DNA from: Heliocidaris erythrogramma
Taxonomy: Eukaryota > Echinodermata > Echinoidea > Camarodonta > Echinometridae
NCBI GenBank assembly: GCA_025617745.1
Contig: CM046861.1
Span: 15,280,563 to 15,344,562 of the forward strand
DNA length: 64,000 nt
Direction: 5' to 3'
In this document: positions 56,201 to 60,960 of the stretch, piece by piece
How the letters are laid out: each line of letters begins with the position of its first letter
Position numbering within the stretch: the first letter of the stretch is position 1
Translations under genes and position numbers: made by a program
The notes under the pieces: generated by a model
What the model saw: the letters and a program-made list of their open reading frames with translations, nothing else
Told to the model about the DNA's origin: nothing
Databases searched by the model: none

Positions 56201-56210
56201 AAATTCCCAT
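23045..56210 (-). CDS. DRG1: Developmentally regulated GTP-binding protein 1 (11 coding exons, complete)
   Basis: OBG-family translation factor GTPase that acts with DFRP1/ZC3H15 on ribosomes. Exons in transcript order: 56172-56210, 33355-33478, 31845-31889, 31184-31314, 30179-30248, 29304-29403, 27736-27888, 26371-26473, 25396-25508, 24112-24234, 23045-23144. All introns are GT-AG with matching phases, giving 366 residues (human protein 367). Visible motifs: N-terminal helical 'MARTQKNKA', a Gly-rich hinge after LITPK, P-loop GFPSVGKS (70-77), switch [12 protein letters not shown] (116-119), NKID (247-250), SAH, and a C-terminal TGS domain (about 291-366) ending [10 protein letters not shown]. 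Residues needed for GTP binding are intact. Exon 1 encodes only 13 residues and is separated by a 22.7-kb intron full of mobile elements. The start is the first ATG of exon 1. Confidence 0.97.
23217..23262. repeat. (TG)n microsatellite in DRG1 intron 10
   Basis: TG run directly upstream of the last exon on the transcribed strand (reads as (CA)n). Confidence 0.9.
23545..23660. mobile_element. MITE family K, copy 1 (telomere-like core)
   Basis: Begins 'ACATATGCTCTCGCGACAATT' and contains GGTTACGGTTAGGGTTACGG. Related to the elements at about 31557-31770 and 58795-59228 by end sequence and CCCTAA/TTAGGG core. Right boundary uncertain. Confidence 0.5.
24112..24234 (-). CDS. DRG1: DRG1 exon 10 (TGS domain)
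   Basis: Encodes [20 protein letters not shown] through ILKELK; acceptor TTTCATCAG, donor GTAAGA. Confidence 0.95.
24500..24860 (+). mobile_element. MITE family E, copy 2
   Basis: Starts TTAAAGATAAAGCCGAG after an AT-rich flank and ends CCCAAAACTCAACCTTCTCT. About 360 bp, in DRG1 intron 9. Confidence 0.7.
25396..25508 (-). CDS. DRG1: DRG1 exon 9
   Basis: Encodes [20 protein letters not shown] through YLSLIR; acceptor CGACTCCAG, donor GTAAGT. Confidence 0.95.
26371..26473 (-). CDS. DRG1: DRG1 exon 8 (NKID)
   Basis: Encodes [20 protein letters not shown] and [14 protein letters not shown]; acceptor GATTCAG, donor GTAAGC. Confidence 0.95.
27432..27569. mobile_element. MITE family G, copy 2
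   Basis: Starts GGGCCCTGTTTCATAAAACT, ends TTGATGAAACGCTCCCC; internal GCATCTGATTGGCTGAGAGC (CCAAT on the other strand). In DRG1 intron 7. Confidence 0.65.
27736..27888 (-). CDS. DRG1: DRG1 exon 7
   Basis: Encodes [20 protein letters not shown] through KIHNADITL; acceptor TTTGCAG, donor GTAGGC. Confidence 0.95.
27967..28354 (-). mobile_element. MITE family E, copy 3 (inverted)
   Basis: Reverse orientation: AGAAGGTATAAATTCTGG at the left and CCGGAACTCAACTTTATCTT at the right. A truncated fourth copy (about 28738-28893) follows in direct orientation. Confidence 0.65.
29304..29403 (-). CDS. DRG1: DRG1 exon 6
   Basis: Encodes [20 protein letters not shown] through EGFGI; acceptor TTCCCAG, donor GTTTGT. 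Confidence 0.95.
29580..29765. repeat. TTGTCC-phrase repeat in DRG1 intron 5
   Basis: Short motifs GTTGTCC, GGGGCAAATTA, GTTGTCCTAGG, CTTGTCC and GTTGTCC recur every 20-40 bp, a degenerate subterminal-repeat style seen in some non-autonomous transposons. Boundaries not defined. Confidence 0.4.
30179..30248 (-). CDS. DRG1: DRG1 exon 5
   Basis: Encodes [20 protein letters not shown] then VIA; DxxG motif present. Acceptor GTTTCAG, donor GTGAAT. Confidence 0.95.
31184..31314 (-). CDS. DRG1: DRG1 exon 4 (P-loop)
   Basis: Encodes [20 protein letters not shown] through YKGAKIQ; acceptor TTTGGTAG, donor GTAGGT. Confidence 0.97.
31557..31770. mobile_element. MITE family K, copy 2 (telomere-like core)
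   Basis: Contains TAACCCTAACCCTAACCCTG and 'CTAACCCTAAGCCTAACCC' between end-like sequences 'ACATACTCTATACTCCAGC' and 'GGAGCTCAATTGTTGTTGAG'. In DRG1 intron 3. Confidence 0.5.
31845..31889 (-). CDS. DRG1: DRG1 exon 3
   Basis: 45-bp exon encoding [14 protein letters not shown] between CTCAACAG and GTAAGA; it leads into the P-loop. Confidence 0.94.
32071..32974. mobile_element. TTAA-flanked MITE, 904 bp
   Basis: TTAA at 32067-32070 and 32975-32978 bounds inverted ends AGGAGAATTAACC and GGTTAATTCTCCT. The inverted match continues in diverged form (AAAGGTGTTATTTATTCC / AAAGGTGTAATATATTCC). A second inner inverted pair GGGGGCTGCCATTTTT is at 32239 and 32812. TTAA duplication is the piggyBac-superfamily hallmark. 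No transposase ORF. In DRG1 intron 2. Confidence 0.7.
33355..33478 (-). CDS. DRG1: DRG1 exon 2
   Basis: Acceptor TTTATTTTCAG; encodes [20 protein letters not shown] onward and the poly-Gly hinge; donor GTGGGT. Confidence 0.95.
33950..34930. mobile_element. TIR transposon (non-autonomous), 981 bp, with subterminal TGCGTCA clusters
   Basis: 41-bp terminal inverted repeats with one mismatch, starting ATGCACCTATCAATTG and ATGCACTTATCAATTG. GGTGCGTCA-type motifs cluster inside both ends (four on the left to about 34115, five on the right from about 34734). The central part (34140-34730) is GC-richer with CpG-containing stretches and a TGACGTCA site. No transposase ORF. In DRG1 intron 1. Confidence 0.8.
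35520..35975 (-). mobile_element. hAT-like MITE C, diverged inverted copy (C1)
   Basis: Reverse-complement relative of the later C copies: 'GATGTCAGCGCTCACAGCGATC', 'AAATGCCGATTTTGAGTGAA' and 'ACTTTTGTGCAGTGGTGTTT' are recognisable with many changes. Ends not clear; an older copy. Confidence 0.6.
36140..36905 (+). mobile_element. Repeat B, diverged copy (B1)
   Basis: Shares order of blocks with 42356-43055 and 44314-45013: 'GACTTACTGCGGCAGCC', a short GAACGTGTAGCGTTC hairpin, 'TGAATATTCAT' motifs, 'GCATGCGCAAGTGCC', 'CAACAACATGGCGAATGG' and 'AGTGGTTTCACTCAG'. Confidence 0.65.
37494..38162 (+). mobile_element. hAT-like MITE C, copy 2 (right end lost)
   Basis: Starts CACTCATAGCTACATTCCT and follows the family consensus until 'AATACCAACTATTTTTGC', where the terminal inverted repeat is missing and element A1 sequence begins shortly after. 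Confidence 0.75.
38538..38675. repeat. 138-bp palindromic module H in element A (copy 1)
   Basis: Runs from CTACGAAGACCTG to CAGGTCTTCGTAG with TACGTACGTACGTAAT in both arms; nearly self-complementary. Sister copies at 39413-39550 and 40946-41087. Confidence 0.85.
39413..39550. repeat. 138-bp palindromic module H (copy 2)
   Basis: As copy 1, in the right arm of the inverted repeat. Confidence 0.85.
39885..40575 (+). mobile_element. hAT-like MITE C, copy 3 (691 bp, intact ends, 8-bp TSD)
   Basis: Ends CACTCATAGGTACATT and, reverse-complemented, CACTCACGGGTACATT. Flanked by CCTATGAG at 39877-39884 and 40576-40583. It inserted into the end of element A2. Encodes no recognisable transposase; open frames in it are shared with C6 but match nothing I know. 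Confidence 0.9.
40605..42355 (+). mobile_element. Element A, copy 3, interrupted by a TTAA element
   Basis: Direct-orientation relative of 39096-39884, beginning near 'CACATCAGCAAGCAATGGTC' and ending GGCGTGTACCTATGAGTG. It carries module H (40946-41087) and is split at 41327-42244 by a separate insertion. Left limit approximate. Confidence 0.75.
41327..42244. mobile_element. TTAA-flanked MITE D, 918 bp, inside element A3
   Basis: TTAA at 41323-41326 and 42245-42248; terminal inverted repeats GCCTGAGTC/GACTCAGGC extend in diverged form (GAATCGATTGGTTAGCCGG versus GATTAACCGGTATTCGATC on the other end). Uninterrupted A copies supply an approximate empty site. TTAA target suggests the piggyBac superfamily. 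No transposase ORF. Confidence 0.8.
42356..43055 (+). mobile_element. Repeat B, copy 2 (in first tandem unit)
   Basis: Begins GGGCTAACCGCCGACTTACT, has a CGAACACGTAGTGTTCG hairpin, GCGCATGCGCA at 42797-42807 and CAACAACATGGCGAATGGG near 42830. Its far end is interrupted by MITE C at GTTTCACT. Confidence 0.65.
43056..43748 (+). mobile_element. hAT-like MITE C, copy 4
   Basis: Left flank GTTTCACT (43048-43055); right flank reads GTTTCA and then hits the tandem-duplication junction. Ends CACTCATAGCTACATT and CGTGAGTG. Confidence 0.88.
44314..45013 (+). mobile_element. Repeat B, copy 3 (in second tandem unit)
   Basis: Near-identical to 42356-43055, same hairpin, GCATGCGC and ATGGCGAATGG blocks; followed by MITE C copy 5 and then the resumed B end (TCAGGACGCTGCCAC, about 45726). 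Confidence 0.65.
45014..45715 (+). mobile_element. hAT-like MITE C, copy 5 (8-bp TSD)
   Basis: Flanked by GTTTCACT at 45006-45013 and 45716-45723. Carries a 10-bp extra segment near 45090 relative to copy 4. Confidence 0.9.
45805..46123 (-). repeat. 3' LTR of the Gypsy element (319 bp)
   Basis: Direct copy of 55594-55912. On the element strand it runs TATAGGAAAG...TTTACTATA and contains CTATATATAG and TATATAAG, possible TATA boxes. The PPT abuts its start. Confidence 0.93.
46124..46131 (-). other. Polypurine tract (PPT)
   Basis: GGGGGGAA on the element strand, directly adjacent to the first base of the 3' LTR, as required for plus-strand priming. Confidence 0.75.
46720..51048 (-). CDS. pol: Gypsy Pol polyprotein: protease, reverse transcriptase, RNase H, integrase, PHD finger
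   Basis: 1442 residues counted from GTG at 51048; the frame is -1 to gag, so translation is expected by frameshift rather than from its own start. Order: N-terminal part with three diverged ~20-residue ETG/SERD repeats (about 20-70); aspartic protease about 155-265 with DTA at 174-176; RT about 440-645 with FLDD at 595-598; RNase H with DTDASG 741-746, E784, D809; integrase zinc site H1040/H1047/C1077/C1080; catalytic D1109, D1169, E1205 (35 residues between the last two); GPY/F-like module about 1340-1378; PHD finger 1394-1441. All catalytic residues are present and there is no stop. A PHD tail in place of the chromodomain known from chromoviruses is the odd point. Confidence 0.96.
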   Translation of the reverse strand: MDLGPVLDSNNAATCPKDSPSPDTGMIGVSPATSERDLPSQETEMTGISPVASERDSPFQETGVDSVSSCVTSNINESKQAGGGQDINGVLGMLGKVPTISSSEKQLFPHFSPSCNTDGTEPPMEPSPWLIPPWPPPQKNFQLDTDVVVCRMNSPSIFSINISIGDTMIRAIVDTAAEVTIMSDRVYQTLHPVPPVIKTVVLNAAGRDMKMKGIIVGPVQMTLGTHMLNEFIYVAPIDDDMLLGADLLHKQGAHIDMPGSTLSIQGEVIPMTFGGDAAAQVIVADSVTIPPRSVKRVICKVKSFASSKQFLVEPDASLIGFVPRTLHRPEDLIEIYSLNLTDNHIRWRRDKIIGQAYEVSVIQPSPSDMSDNVQVHQVNLAEDNIPPHLQDLWERSSAHLVPEEQGVLKDLLLEFECVFAKDEFDLGNFTEITHSIDTGSAAPIKQKMRRTPMNFLQEERAHLNKMLSAGVIQPSMSEWASAPVLIRKRDGSVRWCIDYRKLNTVTKKDVYPLPCIEECLDTLAGNTWFSKLDANSAYWQINLRKGDREKTAFITKYGLYEFVRMGFGLCNAPATFSRAMNLILRGLNWDIALAFLDDVVVLGTSFSDHVSNIRQVLERFRDYKLKLKPKKCSFFQRQVEFLGREVDGNGLHLKEEHIKAVMDWPTPRSTKEVEQFLGLVNYHRVFLKDYAQVVGPLYGLTGKNDFHWEDKHQNVFEEVKRLMTTAPVLALPNSVDPFILDTDASGTAIGAVLSQVQEGQERTIAYGSFSLAPEQRRYCVTRRELLAVVRFTRQYRHYLLGKPFTVRTDHGSLTWLMNFKEPQGQLARWLEELGQYDMTVEHRPGKKHQNADALSRIPDGDFTCENYRLGIDPESLPCGGCSYCMKSRENWAPFSDTLDNVNQLAQKNKISEVTLTPRDSEDLLITHLDIDQVDGPISLRVNGVTTDNANPQSDVDLTSRDFLQKEQEADDQLIPLRRWLVSKEEPDEGTILLWNPAGKYLWINRELFVIKDGVIWRKEDDNLHLVVPQSLRNEVIRLNHDLPSAAHAGVNRTKSKLKSKYYWYGMSKDIQDFIRRCATCNRNKKAVRYGKHPMITYHAGAPMERVHLDFMGPLPKTSQGNVYILMMVDQFTKWVECVPLPSQTAEVTAHAAVSEFFCRFGYPFQIFTDQGRNFESKLFANMCKILHIHKARTTPYRPSANGQVERFNRTLMDAVRCYLGKSQNQWDHNLAQIAGAIRSTVNRSTGFTPNQLMLGRETNQPAELVFPLPPSVPDRSLDEYSAKLAENIRKAHEAARDTLRSTQRWMKRDYDVKVYLRQFKEGDRVYLLDMATLKGKCKKLQSPWKGPALIVKRYTPFVYRVVYRNKVLTVNHDHLKRCTDQSELPNPNWRKEKYCYCRAPDDGSFMIQCDGCDEWFHGECVGVTHAEGMSIDKYFCPFCKCR
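46726..46869 (-). other. PHD-finger coding segment at the integrase C-terminus
   Basis: Residues 1394-1441 of Pol. Cys4-His-Cys3 spacing is complete: C1395-x-C1397, C1409-x2-C1412, H1417-x2-C1420, C1436-x2-C1439. '[19 protein letters not shown]' has the Met and Trp (W1415) positions of H3K4me3-binding aromatic cages, close to the PHDs of PHF8/PHF2 and CFP1. Domain seen; ligand inferred. Confidence 0.92.
51051..53132 (-). CDS. gag: Gypsy Gag with helix-hairpin-helix, RS-like region and CCHC zinc knuckle
   Basis: 693 residues from ATG 53132 to TAA 51051. Residues 5-35 contain '[20 protein letters not shown]', a ComEA/RuvA-type helix-hairpin-helix, an unusual start for Gag. About 183-332 is Arg/Ser/Tyr/Asp-rich with repeated YDSPRRY, like an RS domain. 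About 385-550 is the retrotransposon Gag capsid region ('[20 protein letters not shown]' onward). A predicted coiled coil spans 583-622, and a CX2CX4HX4C nucleic-acid binding knuckle C649-C652-H657-C662. The protein should package element RNA. The frame is intact. Confidence 0.94.
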   Translation of the reverse strand: MSKIRINFCEPEELLSVPGIGRTTAERILALREASDITAESLRDIPHLRNPSELAEYFDFASFTQRLSTSDMSDDLSTAGASESLPRTSSDNKGNLSPYPFDAYPKDSLPPHVAKAVGEEGKQSKVVGEEGKQSKLTEQNSPANPKDKAVTWPSPRKIPSSSQRVSRKTKYHEGDGLDSDSPPNRSRNSRSKHRDHSEIRGGSDRRWDRYGSPRSDHPESRHRSPRNYRRDRYISTDRYDHSRDRHYDSPRRYREDRSDSRGRYDSPRRYRCDQRFMSYRYDSPRRYDRRREEYYHRSSPRRSYNHRRDDDYRRSSPRRSYDHRGELRRSSHDRVTFESPPPVNRTVQTSARDSVSASHHPAASRPRSVSIREGERPKLVSLPKSITFNGTGNWHAFITKFKLFASESRWDSRQSRTHLCFTLEGEASTYLTTLMEREPEVSYETLVAKLEKRFTLRELPEVSQMHFSYARQTPDENSAKWAARLMTLAAQAYPDLPEEYIQRQVVMRFCQGSADREAGQHALNSRPKTVEEAVDLVKWYQHSHRAIYGKPRKEVKQVSYSDAAPLDPTFRKVSAPPTPPATNALEKRVSSLEGKMDTVLKQLETLGSLQATVQSLAESVKKLAVSPARMRSRVSPARGSSSPSRNDVCYHCGKPGHFKRECPERGPRPTVSFVNEEQGNDSGSEEEVRPRSH
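51057..51099 (-). promoter_or_regulatory. -1 ribosomal frameshift signal between gag and pol
   Basis: Slippery heptamer GGGAAAC (51099-51093) sits in the correct gag register (G GGA AAC), followed by a 6-nt spacer and a hairpin with a perfect 7-bp stem GGATCGG/CCGATCC (51086-51057). Pol is open in the -1 frame from just before this site; the stop TGA upstream in that frame fixes the overlap. Matches the retroviral -1 frameshift architecture. Confidence 0.85.
54601..55291 (+). mobile_element. hAT-like MITE C, copy 6, nested in the Gypsy leader (8-bp TSD)
   Basis: 691 bp flanked by GTGTACGG at 54593-54600 and 55292-55299. Nearly identical to copy 3 (39885-40575), including a shared 116-codon - strand frame with identical translation. 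It must have inserted after (or into the parent of) the Gypsy copy, so the MITE family was active recently. Confidence 0.92.
55574..55591 (-). other. Primer binding site (PBS)
   Basis: Starts TGGCGCTGCGAC two bases after the 5' LTR, TGG being complementary to a tRNA 3' CCA. Which tRNA is used is unknown. Confidence 0.65.
55594..55912 (-). repeat. 5' LTR of the Gypsy element (319 bp)
   Basis: Direct copy of 45805-46123 at a constant offset of 9789 bp, so no indels; I saw no substitutions. Confidence 0.93.
56172..56210 (-). CDS. DRG1: DRG1 exon 1 (coding part)
   Basis: Encodes [13 protein letters not shown] and ends at donor GTTTGT with phase 0. It matches the N-terminus of DRG1 proteins. Exon 2 also begins with an ATG codon in frame, so a protein from that start is conceivable. 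Confidence 0.88.
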
Positions 56211-56345
56211 TGTGAAATCTGAGAAATAACTATACTAAATCAGATGTTCTAAAAATAAAGCAGAAACATCAAAGAATGAAATAAACTTCGGCGCTAGTTC
56301 AGTACGGTAGTTGCAACGATTAGTTGCAATGCGTGGCGCGTGAGT
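56211..56345 (-). promoter_or_regulatory. DRG1 5' UTR/promoter region (inferred)
   Basis: Directly upstream of the DRG1 start codon; no in-frame ATG and no obvious TATA box. The transcription start cannot be fixed from sequence alone. Confidence 0.35.
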
Positions 56346-56389
56346 TAGCTTGAGATGGCGCTCTTCATCTTCCTCGACATCTAGATCCT

Positions 56390-56580
56390 CCTCTCTTTTT
56401 TTTTCTTCTTCTCTCCTCCTTCTTCTTCCTCTTCCTCCTCCTCCTTCTTCTTCTTCTTCTTCTTCTTCTCCTCAGTCTCTCTCTTTTCTCTCTTTTCCTA
56501 TCTCACCCTCTCTCTCTCTCTCTCTCTCTTTTTTTTTTTTTTTTTTTTTGGGGGGGGGGGGGGGGGGGAGGGGGGGGGGC
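56390..56580. repeat. (CTT/CT)n, poly(T) and poly(G) low-complexity tract
   Basis: Pyrimidine-rich 56390-56530 then T-run and G-run to 56580, just upstream of DRG1. Further homopolymer tracts at 57100-57120 (C) and 57488-57590 (T/TTTA). Confidence 0.95.
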
Positions 56581-57955
56581 CTAATGCATAGCTAATTTGC
56601 TAATATATATATATATTACTCTATTTGCAGCCTTAGGGGGAAATCCTTTTATCTCAGCCTATTGTTATCATTCCCCTTAACGCCCGTCGAATTTCCCCGC
56701 AACGCCTAATTTCTATTGTGACGGGATAAACCGCATTGTTAGGATTCCCCCTATAGTAGGAAATAGGGATATATAACTACATGCACTGGCATGCAGCTCA
56801 CAAGGGGTGATGCCTCTTGCATAAAATGAAAGTTTCGACATTTTGGAGCCAGTATAGTGAACAAGCAAAAAATACATGCACACTCTACTATGGTCTTTTT
56901 ATAAATGCTATTTTGCCTTAAAAATATCCTATGTATTATCATAATGCAGCACCTCGCGCTGCCCGAAATATGAGAATCATATAGAGCAATATATGACCTT
57001 GGTGGGCTACATGCCCCGACCAGCCTCTCCCCAATACGCCTATGGAACAGAGAGATATAAATAGGCTTACTATACCATAAAAGGGAGTAAAGATAAACGC
57101 CCCCCCCCCCCCCCCCCCCCGCCCCAAATTTTTTAATTAACATTATTCAGGCAGCCCACAACTCATATTCGGGCAGGGATGTGAAATATTCCTAGTGTTT
57201 ATTTGCACATTCATATTTAGTATATGTTGTCACAGTTTGTAGTAAAGTTAATGCCAAACTATTACTATTCAAAATTACACTTTACATACCCTCTCTTTAG
57301 AAATAAATATATTCCCTTATCAACAACAAAAGAATTTTTTTTTTCATAATTCCCTGTACATGAAAAAAATTAATGGAGAGCTGCTTGCAAGGTAAATCAT
57401 ATGGATATTTAAAAATTTGTTTGATTGCTTACAACTGTTAAAATTAATATTTTTCAAACTTTGTTCTGCCTTGTTATTTCTTTCATTTTTTTTTTTTTTT
57501 TTTTTAATTTATTTTATTTTAGTTTTTATTTTTTATTTATTTATTTTTATTTATTTATTTATTTATTTATTTATTTTGTTTTTTGGGGGGGGACCATTCA
57601 CTGATCCGTTTATTCATAGTTTTTATTTCATTGTATTTAAGTTATCTCAATGCCAGGATGGACTTACCCTTTTAACAGCAAAAACAGATTTCTTGCCAAT
57701 GAAACCAAAAGACGTCTTGAAAAACAATGAAAATATAATAAGGGCACTCCAGTTAAATATTAGGTCTGAGTTTTATTCTTTTCACAAGAAAATTTGCTTT
57801 GAGCACACAAATATTATGAAAAGGCAATCAATCGGTTAATTAAAAGTATCATATTCAAATGATGAAATTCAAAAACTAGCACAAGCTATTCAGATTTATC
57901 AAACGCTTAAAAAAAATAAGCAATGTATAAAGTAGATATGAGCCATTGCATATTT
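56581..57955. other. Intergenic, low-complexity, nothing recognised
   Basis: AT-rich with homopolymers; no exon or transposon ends seen. Confidence 0.4.
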
Positions 57956-57957
57956 CA

Positions 57958-58235
57958 TAGGGGGGCACTCGTTTTACGAAGGTTCATTCTTCCGAAGGTT
58001 CATAACTGCGAAGGTACACAATTCTGAAACACAAATTTCCCATCGCAGGGGGTTCATAATTCCGAACATTTGATGCATTACTCGGAAGGTCCATTATTCC
58101 AAAGGTTTGTAATTCCGAAAATGAAAAAGGGTTCATAATTCCGAAAATGCAATAGAGCCCTAGGTACTTTTTTGAATTACGAACCTTTGGAGTAATGATC
58201 CTTCGGAAATAGGAACCTTCAGAATTATTATTCAG
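57958..58235. repeat. GGTTCATAATTCCGAA phrase repeats
   Basis: The phrase 'AAGGTTCATAATTCCGAA' or variants recurs at least eight times, first direct and then inverted (AATTACGAACCTTTGGAGTA onward from about 58175), giving a fold-back structure of subterminal repeats. Confidence 0.65.
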
Positions 58236-58794
58236 AAAAACAACATGTAACCTGTAAAGCTAAGTTGTGCAAAAGACTACATATGAGAATGCATGAATAT
58301 ATTTCAGCAAGGAACATCATACATGTATTTAAACACTGCTATATCATTATCAAGCTTGAGTACACATGTATTAAAATCATCTGTCACAACTAGGGGATCT
58401 TGATTGGCTATTGCAACTTTGTGATTGATCACTGCAAACTTGTGTGGCGGGGCCCTGAACTCTGGTTCTTGTTTTTAAAAATGACAAGTTTATGAATCCC
58501 ACTTAATAAATGAAACTTCACACACATTCTTTGAGAACTTCTTTATGAGCTTGTTCAATAAGGTTTTGAGATAATATCTTCAAAATTGTTAAAGTGACAT
58601 TAAAAAAAAGTCATGCACATAAATGAAAACTCGAAAAATAATAATGAAGTACAGTATGATCAATCATGTCCAATTATTCGATAATATAGAGTTCTAAAAA
58701 AGTAGTCCTATATATTCAAAAGCTTTGCTGACATGGCAGCAGATAGCAAACGCTTGTAATACGATATTAAAGGTGGATCAATTGGTTTTTAGGA

Positions 58795-59228
58795 CATATG
58801 CTCTGGTGACAATTGCTAGTACTCTAACCAAATGGTAAACTTCAACCATTGACTAAATACTATACCTAACACTAACCCTATAACCCTAACCCTATATCCA
58901 TAACCCTATATCCATAACCCTATATCCATAACCCTATATCCATAACCCTATATCCATAACCCTATATCCCTAACCCTATATCCATAACCCTATATCCCTA
59001 ACCCTATATCCATAACCCTATATCCATAACCCTATATCCATAACCCTATATCCCTAACCCTATATCCATAACCCTATATCCATAACCCTATATCCATAAC
59101 CCTATATCCCTAACCCTATATCCATAACCCTATATCCATAACCCTAAACTTAACCTAAAACCTAATCCTCACCCTGTTTCTTTGTTGAAAATAAAGCCCT
59201 GAGAAATTGTCACTGGAGCATATGCCAC
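58795..59228. mobile_element. MITE family K, copy 3, with expanded telomere-like minisatellite
   Basis: Inverted ends ACATATGCTCTGGTGACAATT and (reverse complement) GCATATGCTCCAGTGACAATT. Between them, about 58879-59150 is a tandem array of the 14-mer CCCTATATCCATAA (or CCCTATATCCCTAA), roughly 19 copies, bordered by plain CCCTAA repeats. Confidence 0.75.
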
Positions 59229-60220
59229 AGCACCATATCAACTATCTGATTCTACAGAGAAAGCACCACTCTTTTCTATATTGACAGAGTATTCATGCAA
59301 GAAAATGCAAGAAATTGCAAGGCACAAACATCATGAAAGCTTTCAATCTATAAAGCCTTTGCAAGCATTCCATATATACAGAGTTTAAAATCAAGCGCAC
59401 TTGTGCATTATTAATGACAATACCGTGATAATACTGATGTCTTCATACACATTTATTGTTTACATTGGCTTTTTCCTATTGCAGTTTGAAAATGATAAAC
59501 CTAGAACATCAAGTGGTTTTGTTATTTGGGGGCTTCACACTGAACTCTATGTTCTCTATAACTCTATAACTGGGGCTTCAAGGTGACCAAGGACAGGAAT
59601 TATTTAAGGGCTATTAAAATTGATCACATTTTGTTCTTCAAATTGGCAACAATAATACTTTTCATTTAGTGCTACATGGTTCTTATAAGGTGTAATGTCT
59701 TTGAAAACAATATACATGGGTGGTAATTTTGTCAAAAAGTCAAAAAATTGCAAATTTTGACATAAAACAATGATTTTGAACCTCTCAATTTGCTGCCAAT
59801 TTATGGAGTTTAAAGCTTATTCTCCTTTTTAAAATTCCTGGCATCAAATGAAATATTGTCATGCAACAAAAATGGGCACAGTGTGTGCAAAAGATTTTTC
59901 TCTTTCTATTCATGCATCTGGTATAATTTTTAGGGCTCTGAATCAAAAGTTATTGAGCCAAACCACAAAATGTGGTCAACTGTCTTCAAAGTGTAAGCTC
60001 GAAGTTACCTCTTATACAGGCCTAATTTCATGCAAGTATTTCTCTGTGTAGTCTTGGTATTCACAAGTTGCTTTCCCTTTTTCAAGTAAATTTTGTTTTT
60101 ATACTTGCCTTATATCTATCTAGAAAATATCAAAACCTGACAATTTTAATAGAGAATGCATCATGGAACCCCAAACGTGCAGAACAAACCATGTGATTGG
60201 TCCCCTTTGATATCACTAAA

Positions 60221-60442
60221 GCGCGGCTCACACGAGGCGTCGTTAGTGCCGACGTTTTGGATCTCGTCAGTGACTGGTACGGTCTTCTGCGCGTCACAAA
60301 AGAGTGATATTGTTAAAACTTGATTGCAAAATGAATAGCGCAAACAATACTTTTAATAACTGGCATATGGCTTAGTTGCCTTCACAGGCTCGATTAGCAT
60401 AGGTACTGACACAGTCAAAATAACACCTCGTGTGAGCCAGGG
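60221..60442. mobile_element. MITE F (GGCTCACACGAGG ends)
   Basis: Left GCGCGGCTCACACGAGGCGT; right end reverse-complements to CCCTGGCTCACACGAGGTGT. About 222 bp, abutting the start of MITE E copy 5 at a TTAA. Confidence 0.65.
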
Positions 60443-60960
60443 TTAAAGATAAAGTTGAGTTCTGGGGAGTGTTTCATCAAGCGTCAGTGATTTTTACTGA
60501 CAAATTTGCTCCCAGCCAATCAGATGCAAGGATTTCAGTAGCTTATAACAGTTGTCGGTTAAAATCACTGACAAAACGCTTGATGAAACGGTCCCTAGTC
60601 ATATGAGACTGAATTGTGAAAGAAACTGTCTAAAAACAATTGGGAAAGGTTGATTATACAGCACATAAGAATTGGTGTATCCTGTAAGGTTTTGGAATAA
60701 CCAAATTGATAAAAAATTGACTCAATCCTGTCGCTGAGAGTCACATGCACTGCACACAGAAATGTGTATATGGGACTACACACAAATGTTCGGCTAGAAC
60801 ATTTCAGCTCTTTCTTTTCGTATTTTGAATGTGAGAGCATTTGAAGAGCAATCCTTTTCAGGGGACATATCTACTATCATAATCTTCTAAACTAACATAA
60901 AAAGAATGAGAAAGCTCACAAATTATTTTTCACCTTTCCCAGAACTCAAGCTTCCCTTTA
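60443..60960 (+). mobile_element. MITE family E, copy 5, with MITE G copy 3 nested inside
   Basis: TTAA at 60443 and TTTAA at the right end; ends AGATAAAGTTGAGTTCTGG and, reverse-complemented, AGGGAAGCTTGAGTTCTGG. MITE G (about 60465-60595) interrupts it right after GAGTTCTGG. Short open frames on either strand are not genes. Confidence 0.7.
60465..60595. mobile_element. MITE family G, copy 3 (nested in E)
   Basis: GGAGTGTTTCATCAAGCGTC at the left, ACGCTTGATGAAACGGTCCC at the right, internal GCCAATCAGATGCAAGG as in copies 1 and 2. Confidence 0.65.

Noticed and set aside
58870-59160. Interstitial telomere from a chromosome fusion
   Set aside because: The repeats are mostly a 14-mer variant and are bracketed by MITE ends with two relatives in the window, so a transposon origin is simpler.
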